Assembly: GCF_014851675.1 (NCBI RefSeq)
Contig: NZ_JACVAE010000001.1
Span: forward strand, 1,116,001 to 1,180,000
Source of the DNA: Rhizobium sp. ARZ01
GTDB taxonomy: Bacteria > Pseudomonadota > Alphaproteobacteria > Rhizobiales > Rhizobiaceae
DNA: 64,000 bases
Direction: 5' to 3'
Below the pieces are notes generated by a model. It saw only the letters and a program-made list of their open reading frames with translations. It searched no databases and was not told where the DNA came from. Made by a program: the position numbers and the translations under genes. Below, piece after piece: positions 38,257 to 44,872 of the stretch; the first letter of the stretch is position 1, and each line of letters starts with the position of its first letter.

Positions 38257-38602
38257 CGCCGACCTGATTTCCGAAAACGAGATCCTGCGAGAGCGCATTC
38301 GTCAGCTGGAGTCCGCGCTGTGCCCGGACAGCGTGCGGGTGCCGGTCGAATGGCTGCTGACCTCCTCGGAGGCAAAGGTCTTTGCGCATCTGGCATCGCG
38401 TGATTTCTGCACCCGCGAATCGATCCTCCTCAGCATGTACTCAGACCGGGTCGACGAGGCACCGGAGCCCAAGATCGTCGATGTCTTCATCTGCAAGCTG
38501 CGTCGCAAGGTGAAGCCTTTCGGCGTGGCTATCGACACGATCTGGGGCAGGGGGTGGTCGCTGCAGGACCGAAACCGGTTCTGTGGGGAGGTGGCTGCAT
38601 GA
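38249..38602 (+). CDS. Stand-alone CtrA-like winged-helix DNA-binding protein
   Basis: A 117-residue protein with a short N-terminal coiled coil (NEILRERIRQLESAL), then an OmpR-type winged helix from about residue 37: LTSSEAKVFAHLASRDFCTR, ESILLSMYSDRVDEAPEPK, IVDVFICKLRRKVKPFG and IDTIWGRGWSLQD. The order 'DExPExKIxDVFxCKLRxKL ... TxWGRGxxL' is that of the CtrA cell-cycle regulator, but the phosphorylated receiver domain is absent. It could bind CtrA-type sites in phage or host without phosphorylation. It overlaps the genes on both sides (ATG inside the preceding gene's end). Confidence 0.82.
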   Translation: MTDADLISENEILRERIRQLESALCPDSVRVPVEWLLTSSEAKVFAHLASRDFCTRESILLSMYSDRVDEAPEPKIVDVFICKLRRKVKPFGVAIDTIWGRGWSLQDRNRFCGEVAA

Positions 38603-38871
38603 TGCGCGCTCCCGTCCAGAAAATCCCCTATGCCGGCAAGGAACGGCCCGGCGCTTACATCCCGCCGGGACCGATCGGCCTGCGCGGCGTGGCGCTGCTG
38701 CGGCGTGTTCGCGCGGCGGATGGTCCTTATCGATGCGAGCGCAATGCCGACGCCATTGCCTGGCGCTGCATCGAGGCGGGCATGGTTCGTCTCGACAGCC
38801 GCGATGATGACGTTCTGCATCTCACCGAGAAGGGCCGCGCCTATCTCGATCGGCTGATGAGGGCTTTGTGA
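38599..38871 (+). CDS. Small winged-helix-like phage protein
   Basis: A 90-residue protein opened by GGGGAGG. The middle (GLRGVALLRRVRAADGPYRC, then DAIAWRCIEAGMVRLD, DVLHLTEKGRAYLDRL) has the outline of a winged helix ending in the LTEKGR turn common to MarR/PadR-like modules. It shares this pattern with the N-terminus of the next gene. Likely DNA-binding, but no target is visible. Confidence 0.55.
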   Translation: MMRAPVQKIPYAGKERPGAYIPPGPIGLRGVALLRRVRAADGPYRCERNADAIAWRCIEAGMVRLDSRDDDVLHLTEKGRAYLDRLMRAL

Positions 38872-40307
38872 TGGCGCTTTCCCTTGGTGAAGAACAGCGC
38901 CGCATTCTGATGTCCGCCACTGAAGCCGGTGAGTACCGGTGTGATGGCGAGAGCGAGCAGGCAAAGGCGCGCAAGCTGAACAGCAAGGGGCTGCTTTCGC
39001 GCGATCAGCAGGACGGTTTTCTCTGGCGGCCGACCGACGAGGGGCGCCGGGTGGCGGCCGATCTCGCCGTTGCCTCGCCTTCGGCGGCACCTGCTGCAGT
39101 GCCGGTCTCCGATGGGCCGGTGCGGCTGCCCCATCATCCGCTCGCCGGCCTTTTTCCGATGCTTTCGGAAGATGAGCTGCGCAGGCTTGCCGACGACATC
39201 GAGATGCGCGGGCAGGAGGAGCCGGTCTGGCTGCTCAACGGGCAGATCCTCGACGGCCGCAACCGGGAGGCAGCCTGCGCGCTGCTCGGGATCGATGCCT
39301 GGACGAAGGAATATGACGGCAACGATCCGCTCGGCTTCGTGCTGTCGCTCAACCTGCATCGCCGCCACCTGACGGAAAGCCAGCGCGCCATGGTGGCGGC
39401 GCGGGTCGTCGACTGGGAGCGCGGCATCAATCAGACGACAGCCGGGCCTGCAAATTTGCAGACCCGCGAGGCTGCCCGCCGGCTCTCGATCTCGGAAAGG
39501 GCGGTGGCTGCCGCCAAGCGCGTTCGCGACAACGGCGTCGAGGCGCTTTCCGATGCAATCCGCGATGGCCGGATTTCCGTCCATGCCGGCGAGGCGATCA
39601 GCCATCTGGAGCGCGAAGAGCAGGAAAAGGTGCTTCGCGAGGAAGAAAAGAAGATCGTGCAGCTCTCCAAGGAGATTCGGGCGAAACGCGCGAAGACCCG
39701 TCACGAGGGCCGGTTGCGGCACATGGCGCTGGTCGCCACCGCCGGACAGGCGACGGCGGGCGTGATCGGCCAAAAGTATCCCGTCATCTATGCGGATCCG
39801 CCCTGGCAATTTGCTGTGCGTTCCGAAGTGACCGGCCGCGAGAAGAGTGCGGAGAACCACTATCCGACGATGCCGACCGACGAGATCTGCGCGCTGTTCG
39901 ACAAGATCGGCTCGCCGGCCGGGCGTGATGCGGTGCTCTTTCTCTGGGCGACGAACCCGATGCTGCCGGATGCGCTGCGTGTCATGGCCTCCTGGGGATT
40001 TGCCTACGTTCATCACTGGATCTGGGACAAGGAAATCGCGGGCACCGGCTACTGGGGTCGCGATCGGCACGAGCTTTTGCTTATCGGCCGGCGCGGCGAC
40101 GTGCCGGCGCCACTGATGGGATCGCAGCCGGAGACGGTGCACCGCGAAACCAAGGGGCGGCACTCGGCCAAGCCCGACTTCTACGCAGAAACAATCGAGC
40201 GGCTTTATCCGGGCATTCCCCGGTTGGAGCTGTTCTGCCGTGCGCCGCGGCTGGGCTGGGACGCATGGGGATATGAGGCGGCGACGCCGGAAGGGGAAAT
40301 GGTATGA
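38871..40307 (+). CDS. ParB-domain / MT-A70 adenine methyltransferase fusion
   Basis: A 478-residue three-part protein. Residues 1-65 are a winged-helix-like module (ARKLNSKGLLSRDQQDGFLW, TDEGRR). Residues about 82-260 are a ParB-like domain (GLFPMLSEDELRRLADDIEM, ILDGRNREAACALLGI, LHRRHLTESQRAMVAARVV, helix-turn-helix LQTREAARRLSISERAV). Residues about 295-478 are an MT-A70 methyltransferase with the catalytic DPPW motif in YPVIYADPPWQF, then FLWATNPMLPDAL and HHWIWDKEIAGTGYWGR. It should N6-methylate adenine, in DNA as part of a phage protection or regulation system. ATG 38871 overlaps the previous stop. Confidence 0.9.
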   Translation: MALSLGEEQRRILMSATEAGEYRCDGESEQAKARKLNSKGLLSRDQQDGFLWRPTDEGRRVAADLAVASPSAAPAAVPVSDGPVRLPHHPLAGLFPMLSEDELRRLADDIEMRGQEEPVWLLNGQILDGRNREAACALLGIDAWTKEYDGNDPLGFVLSLNLHRRHLTESQRAMVAARVVDWERGINQTTAGPANLQTREAARRLSISERAVAAAKRVRDNGVEALSDAIRDGRISVHAGEAISHLEREEQEKVLREEEKKIVQLSKEIRAKRAKTRHEGRLRHMALVATAGQATAGVIGQKYPVIYADPPWQFAVRSEVTGREKSAENHYPTMPTDEICALFDKIGSPAGRDAVLFLWATNPMLPDALRVMASWGFAYVHHWIWDKEIAGTGYWGRDRHELLLIGRRGDVPAPLMGSQPETVHRETKGRHSAKPDFYAETIERLYPGIPRLELFCRAPRLGWDAWGYEAATPEGEMV

Positions 40308-40840
40308 ACGACCGTGTCGGCGACTGGATTCAGACCTTCACCGGCAAGCGGTTCTATCCGCTCGATCCCCGGGAAGACGATATCGACATCCGCGACATAG
40401 CGCATGCGCTGTCGATGCAGTGCCGGTATGCCGGCCATTGCCTGCGCTTCTACAGCGTGGCGGAACACAGCGTGCTGCTCTCGCGCTTCTTGCGTCCGGA
40501 GGGGCGCATGCTGGCGCGCTGGGCGCTGCTGCACGATGCCAGCGAAGCCTACATTCTCGACGTGCCGAGGCCGCTCAAGCCATTCCTGACGAACTATCGT
40601 GGGATCGAAAGCGGCATCATGGATGTCGTTGCCAAACGGTTTGGCCTCTACAGCACGATGCCGCCGGAGCTGAAACGGGCGGACGATCGCATTCTTGCCG
40701 ACGAGGTAGCGCAAAACCTCGGCCCGCTCAAATGGGACCACGAGCCGGGGCCGAAACTCGGCATCACACTGCAATTTTGGACGCCGGCAGAAGCAGAGCA
40801 CGCCTTCCTTGAGCAATTCGCGTTGCTGGAGGTGGTGTGA
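40304..40840 (+). CDS. HD-domain phosphohydrolase (5'-nucleotidase-like)
   Basis: A 178-residue HD-family protein: DIAHALSMQCRYAGHCLRFYSVAEHSV gives the first histidines, and LLHDASEAYILDVPRPLKP the HD pair (about residue 85), with DDRILADEV supplying a later aspartate. Such phage proteins resemble YfbR and cleave deoxynucleoside monophosphates, adjusting the nucleotide pool. It overlaps the methyltransferase gene by 4 bases, so a role in making or removing nucleotides around DNA modification is possible. Confidence 0.82.
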   Translation: MNDRVGDWIQTFTGKRFYPLDPREDDIDIRDIAHALSMQCRYAGHCLRFYSVAEHSVLLSRFLRPEGRMLARWALLHDASEAYILDVPRPLKPFLTNYRGIESGIMDVVAKRFGLYSTMPPELKRADDRILADEVAQNLGPLKWDHEPGPKLGITLQFWTPAEAEHAFLEQFALLEVV

Positions 40841-40841
40841 C

Positions 40842-41132
40842 ATGGCTCATCCTGTCAGTTTCCACGGCGCAAACATGCGCCTGTTGCCGCCGGAAGGCTC
40901 CGAGAACGTTCAGGAGCTGGCGACCTTCACCAATGGGTTTTGCTCGGTCTCGTGCTGGCAACTGGAGCCGGACGAGCTAGCGGAGATTGCTCGCACCGGT
41001 CGGATCTACGTTTCCATTTTCAGTGGTCGTTCGCAGCCGCCCGTCTTCGTTGGCAGCGAAGACACCGTGCGCGGGGTCGTCGTCGACTTCGGCGGGGTTT
41101 GGAAGCGGGAGGGTGGTGATGTCCATGGCTGA
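40842..41132 (+). CDS. Hypothetical phage protein
   Basis: A 96-residue protein (ATG 40842, one base after the HD gene's stop, with GGAGG 13 bases upstream). It has a beta-rich sequence, NGFCSVSCWQLEPDELAEIA and GRIYVSIFSGRSQPPVFVGS, and no motif I recognise. The next gene starts inside its 3' end, so it is translated in the same operon. Confidence 0.6.
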   Translation: MAHPVSFHGANMRLLPPEGSENVQELATFTNGFCSVSCWQLEPDELAEIARTGRIYVSIFSGRSQPPVFVGSEDTVRGVVVDFGGVWKREGGDVHG

Positions 41133-41799
41133 CCGTTCTTCCCTTCGCATCCTCGTCGCATGCGAATTCTCTGGCACGGTGCGCAACGCATTTCTCGCCG
41201 AGGGCTACGATGCGTGGTCCTGCGATCTGCTGCCGAAGGAGAATGGCAGCAACCGGCATATCACTGGAGACGCCCGACAGATCCTAAACGATGGTTGGGA
41301 TCTGCTGATCGTGGCGCATCCGCCCTGCACGAGGCTTTGCAATTCCGGAGTGCGTTGGCTATCGACGCCGCCGCCCGGAAAGACGCGCGAACAGATGTGG
41401 CGCGAGCTGGACGAGGGGGCGGCGCTGTTTTCGGCGTTCTGGAATGCACCGATCGAGCGCATCGCCATCGAGAACCCCGTTATGCACCGGCATCCGAAAG
41501 AACGCATCGTCGATTTCCAGCCACCGGCACAAACGGTCCAGCCATGGTGGTTCGGAGAGCCGTTCTTCAAGGCCACCGGGCTCTACATTCGCAACCTGAA
41601 GCCGCTCACGCCGACGGATCGCCTGTTGCCGCCGCGCAGCGGGACAGACGAACACAAGGCGTGGTCTCGGGTGCATCGCATGCCGCCGGGCCCGAACCGG
41701 GCGAGAGAGCGCTCGCGCTTCTTCAAGGGTATTGCGACCGCCATGGCGCAGCAGTGGGGCGAGCAGGCACTTTCCGAGATGCGGAGGGCGTCGGCATGA
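41119..41799 (+). CDS. C5-cytosine-methyltransferase-like protein, short
   Basis: A 226-residue protein with methyltransferase features: RILVACEFSGTVRNAFLAEG as motif I (F-x-G type, about residues 10-29), VAHPPCTRLCNSG as the PPC motif IV (about 65-77) and IAIENPVMHRHP as the EN motif VI (about 115). Cytosine C5 methyltransferases have these in this order, but this is shorter than most and has no clear target-recognition domain, so it may modify a nucleotide or use a partner. ATG 41119 has GGAGGG 5 bases before it. Confidence 0.7.
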   Translation: MSMADRSSLRILVACEFSGTVRNAFLAEGYDAWSCDLLPKENGSNRHITGDARQILNDGWDLLIVAHPPCTRLCNSGVRWLSTPPPGKTREQMWRELDEGAALFSAFWNAPIERIAIENPVMHRHPKERIVDFQPPAQTVQPWWFGEPFFKATGLYIRNLKPLTPTDRLLPPRSGTDEHKAWSRVHRMPPGPNRARERSRFFKGIATAMAQQWGEQALSEMRRASA

Positions 41800-43055
41800 G
41801 CGAGGCGACAATCCGGCGTGGCGTTCGCAATGCGCGCTATGCGGCCATTCCTAACCATGTATTCGAGGATGCCAGGCTTTCGATGGAGGCCCGATGGCTG
41901 CTGGGCTATCTCCTGTCGAAGCCGGACAACTGGACCGTTGTCGTGGGTGACATCGTCAAGAAGGGCGGCTGCGGGCGCGACAAGGCGCGCAAGATGATCG
42001 CCGAACTGGTCGAAATTGGCTATGCCGAGCGCGAACAGCAGCGTGACGATGGCAAGTTCGGTTCGTCCGTTCTGGTCATCTTCGACGAGCCGCGCGGGGC
42101 AGAGGCGGCCGGCGCAGGGGCCGATCCAGAGAGTGTTGCATTTCTACCGCAGACTGATTTGCCGGCGCCGGTAATGCCGTCGCCGGTTTTGCCGGCGCCG
42201 GTAAAATCGGCACATAGTAATAACTCATATCTAGCAAATACTGAGAATCAGGGTTTGAGAGAGGGCGGGCGTGAGGCTTCGGATGATCGGAGCGAGGAAA
42301 GTGCCGACGAGCTTGCCGAAAGCGCTGCTGCCATCGAAAAGGCCTTCTGGCGTCTGGTGAAGGGTTGGCCCGGCTTCGACGGCATGCCGAAGCGGCCGGC
42401 GCAGATGGCTTGGACGAAGCTCTCGGCCGAGGAACGACAGCAGGCGGCCGACAAGTTCTCCGCCTGGCTCGCGCTGCTGAAGGCGCAGAAGAAAACCCAT
42501 GTGCCGGCACCAGCGACCTATTTCGGCGAAAAGCTCTGGCAGGCCGTTTCCGATCAGCCGGAACAGCCTGCCGGGCCGAAGCTGGCGGCCCCCTACGGCA
42601 AGCTCTGGATGACGGCACGATTCTCCGACCTGCACCGCAAGGCCTATGGGCCTGTCGCCAGCATGACCGCTTTCGAGCAAAGCCTTGTGCGGGCCGGAAA
42701 GACGACGAGCGAGGCGATTTATCGCGACAAGGTTCGCCGCAGCGGCTGGACCGTAGTCAACGCCATGCACGAGCGGGCGGCGGATGCAAAGGGCTATCCT
42801 TGCCCGGCGGATCTGCTGCCGATCGCCGATGGCTTCCGCCAGGTGCATCGTGACGGCGATCTCTATGCGGCTTGGCGGCGGGAACACGAGCGCCGCGGAT
42901 GGCCCTTCCTCGACGATACGCGACCGCCTGAGTGGGTGCATTTCCCGGCTGTTGCGGATGGCTGGGAAACTGATCCGGACGCAGCCGTCCAGGCGGCGAT
43001 TGATGATTTTGCGGTGAAGCTCAGAGAGGTACGAGGCGATGAACATGCGGCATAG
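41796..43055 (+). CDS. Replication-type protein with N-terminal helix-turn-helix
   Basis: A 419-residue protein. The N-terminal 95 residues (SMEARWLLGYLLSKPDNWTV, then DIVKKGGCGRDKARKMIAEL) are a winged helix like those of phage replication initiators and DnaD-type proteins. An acidic linker with PAPVMPSPVLPAPV, encoded by a repeated GCCGGCGCCGGT unit, follows, then a helical C-terminal part. ATG 41796 overlaps the preceding stop (ATGA); a longer frame from 41160 is only the antisense-free shadow of the methyltransferase gene. It could recruit the phage or host replisome, which would fit with the phage DnaN. Confidence 0.65.
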   Translation: MSEATIRRGVRNARYAAIPNHVFEDARLSMEARWLLGYLLSKPDNWTVVVGDIVKKGGCGRDKARKMIAELVEIGYAEREQQRDDGKFGSSVLVIFDEPRGAEAAGAGADPESVAFLPQTDLPAPVMPSPVLPAPVKSAHSNNSYLANTENQGLREGGREASDDRSEESADELAESAAAIEKAFWRLVKGWPGFDGMPKRPAQMAWTKLSAEERQQAADKFSAWLALLKAQKKTHVPAPATYFGEKLWQAVSDQPEQPAGPKLAAPYGKLWMTARFSDLHRKAYGPVASMTAFEQSLVRAGKTTSEAIYRDKVRRSGWTVVNAMHERAADAKGYPCPADLLPIADGFRQVHRDGDLYAAWRREHERRGWPFLDDTRPPEWVHFPAVADGWETDPDAAVQAAIDDFAVKLREVRGDEHAA

Positions 43056-43707
43056 GTTCACAATCAGCGACAAGGTCGACCAGCTGCGAATTGAGCAGGA
43101 GCTTGCCCGATGCACTTCGCTCCGTTCCATCAGCGCTTCCATGCTCTCGATGGCGGGGGCGAATCAGTCCGGAGAGCGGGTGTGGTTCGTGCTCCAGACG
43201 TTCGCGAACAAGGAAAAGGCTGTGGAAAATACGCTTCGCGCCGCCGGCGTGCTCGCCTATTTGCCGTTCATTCCGGGCGGGAAAAAGGTTCGTCGCGGTC
43301 GTGTCGCGCACTGCGCAGACCGTCCGGCACTGCCGGGATACATCATGGTTTCGTTCGTTCCGTCGCCGGCGGCGATTGCCGGTTTGCTTCGTGTGAAGTT
43401 CGTTGATGACTTCGTTGGCGGGGCGGAAAAGCCTCATCGGATTCGCGATGAAACCATGAATCGTTTCAAGGTGCTGCTGGGTGAGTGGAGCGATGTCAAA
43501 GCCCATGCCGAGGCTTTCGCAGCGGGCGACTGGGTGCGTTTCGATGAGGGACCATTTGTCGGTTATAGCGGCCATATCAGCCGGATCCGCAAGATGGTGT
43601 TGGTACGCGGAATGCGGCCTGTCGGCGTTGAAGGTGTGGTGGAAGTGGAGATCAACGGCAAGCGGTCCTCGATCACGACGCCTCTTGCACTGCTGGTGAA
43701 AATGTGA
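43039..43707 (+). CDS. NusG/RfaH-like transcription elongation factor
   Basis: A 222-residue NusG paralogue. The NGN domain starts at about residue 48 (RVWFVLQTFANKEKAVENTL, AAGVLAYLPFIPGGKK, ALPGYIMVSFVP), and the KOW domain is in FAAGDWVRFDEGPFVGYSG and VEVEINGKRSSITTPLALL. About 45 extra N-terminal residues precede them. Host NusG is shorter and much more conserved; this one is a specialised relative, like RfaH or LoaP, which bind paused RNA polymerase and let it run through terminators. It is the last gene before the structured leader and the late operon, so late-gene antitermination is the obvious role. Confidence 0.88.
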   Translation: MNMRHRFTISDKVDQLRIEQELARCTSLRSISASMLSMAGANQSGERVWFVLQTFANKEKAVENTLRAAGVLAYLPFIPGGKKVRRGRVAHCADRPALPGYIMVSFVPSPAAIAGLLRVKFVDDFVGGAEKPHRIRDETMNRFKVLLGEWSDVKAHAEAFAAGDWVRFDEGPFVGYSGHISRIRKMVLVRGMRPVGVEGVVEVEINGKRSSITTPLALLVKM

Positions 43708-43756
43708 GTTTAAATCCCATCGGATGATCTGCTGATCCTGAGCAAGCGTTTGAGCC

Positions 43757-43908
43757 GCCCACAAGATCGGGCCGCAAGAGAGGGAAACCTCCACGTGGGT
43801 ACGCCGGGCAGACCCTTCCCTGACAGCCTCGCATAGAGGCACCGAGTCGGGGCCAGTGCTACCGCTATGACCAGACGACAGACGAGGCGGCCGGAAAGGT
43901 CGCCTTTG
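43757..43908 (+). ncRNA. Structured leader RNA before the late operon (candidate antitermination element)
   Basis: Four hairpins can be drawn in about 100 bases: GCCC/GGGC (43757-43772), GAGG-GAAA-CCTC with a GNRA-type tetraloop (43780-43791), GGGT/ACCC (43797-43815), and a two-tier stem CCCTGAC/GTCGGGG (43818-43852) enclosing GCCTC-GCATA-GAGGC (43826-43840). A terminator-like stem follows at 43885-43905. No ORF is present. I know no named family it matches; a cos or pac recognition structure is an alternative reading. Confidence 0.45.
43885..43908 (+). terminator. Terminator-like hairpin in the late leader
   Basis: AGGCGGCC/GGTCGCCT (8 bp, one G-T pair) with a GGAAA loop, followed by TTGTTGTG. 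It is 14 bases upstream of the HNH gene, so RNA polymerase would have to pass it to transcribe the late genes. Confidence 0.6.
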
Positions 43909-43921
43909 TTGTGTCTAGGGT

Positions 43922-44290
43922 ATGGGCAGGCTCTCCACCATCAAACCACGGATAGGGATGTTGGCTCCGAGGATCGGTCGAGTGCCTGGTGATGAGCAGG
44001 CCCGCCTTCGTGAGCGTGACCAGAACGTATCATGGCGCAGCTGGTACAAGACCGAGCGCTGGCGGAAGCTGCGGCAGAAGATCCTGCTGCGCGACAATTT
44101 CACATGCAAGCAGACCGGCGTGCTGTGCATCGGCAAGTACCCTGCCGACAATAGCCCGGTGATTGACCACAAGGTTCCGCACCGTGGTGATGAGCGTCTG
44201 TTCTGGGATGAGGACAACCTGCAGGTAGTCAGCAAGGCCTACCACGACAGCGAGAAGCAGAAGCAGGAGCGAGCGCAGGCTCGGTGGTGA
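43922..44290 (+). CDS. HNH endonuclease, phage packaging type
   Basis: A 122-residue nuclease with the HNH core ILLRDNFTCKQTGVLC, then SPVIDHKVPHRGDERLFWDE and DNLQVVSKAYHDSEKQ, matching the HNH proteins found just upstream of terminases in cos-type HK97 phages, where they work with terminase to cut DNA at cos. CxxxG/H spacing is present, though one of the usual zinc CxxC pairs is not (only the single TCKQTGVLC). It is the first late gene, after the structured leader. Confidence 0.88.
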   Translation: MGRLSTIKPRIGMLAPRIGRVPGDEQARLRERDQNVSWRSWYKTERWRKLRQKILLRDNFTCKQTGVLCIGKYPADNSPVIDHKVPHRGDERLFWDEDNLQVVSKAYHDSEKQKQERAQARW

Positions 44291-44377
44291 TCTGGCGCAA
44301 GGGAGGGGGCGGGTCAAAAGTCTGGAGACCCTCTCGCTCCCGGACCCGCGTCCCCCTCACGCAGAGATTTTTTTCGG

Positions 44378-44872
44378 ATGGACACGATTTTAGACCTGTT
44401 CGGGCATCCGGTCCCGGCATGGAGAGGCAAGCGTGGCCGGCCTCCTTATGAGCCGACCGAGGCTGATCGCAACAAAATCAAACTGTTGCTGGCGCTCGGC
44501 TGGTCGATCGAGCGGCTGGCGAATGGGATCGGCGTCTCTCCGGCGACGGTGAAGCGGTATTTTAGAGCCGAGCTGAAAGAGCGTTACGCCATGCGTGACC
44601 GCTTGGATGCCCGGCGCTTCGAGATCGCGATGGAGCACGCGAACGCCGGCAACGTCGCGGCGCTGAAGGAGCTCGGGAAGATGATCGAGCGATCCGACAT
44701 GATGGACGCCGATCGCAACATGCGCGATGCGCAGCGTGATCGGGCGACCACCGGGAAGGCCGCCGAGAAGCTTGGCAAGAAGGCGGCCCAGAAGCATGCC
44801 GCGAAAACAGCCGGCGCAGATAGCGAGTGGGGTAGCGACCTGCTGCCGGGCGTGCATCGGAGCGTGCAGTAG
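44378..44872 (+). CDS. terS: Terminase small subunit
   Basis: A 164-residue protein with an N-terminal helix-turn-helix (NKIKLLLALGWSIERLANGI, then GVSPATVKRYFRAELKERY) that would bind the packaging site, a central helical oligomerisation region (AMEHANAGNVAALKELGKMI) and a basic Lys/Ala-rich tail. Size and position directly before the large terminase fit. Its stop TAG overlaps the next gene's GTG start by one base, so the two are coupled. A TCACGCAGAG stretch, not a clear ribosome site, precedes it. Confidence 0.85.
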   Translation: MDTILDLFGHPVPAWRGKRGRPPYEPTEADRNKIKLLLALGWSIERLANGIGVSPATVKRYFRAELKERYAMRDRLDARRFEIAMEHANAGNVAALKELGKMIERSDMMDADRNMRDAQRDRATTGKAAEKLGKKAAQKHAAKTAGADSEWGSDLLPGVHRSVQ

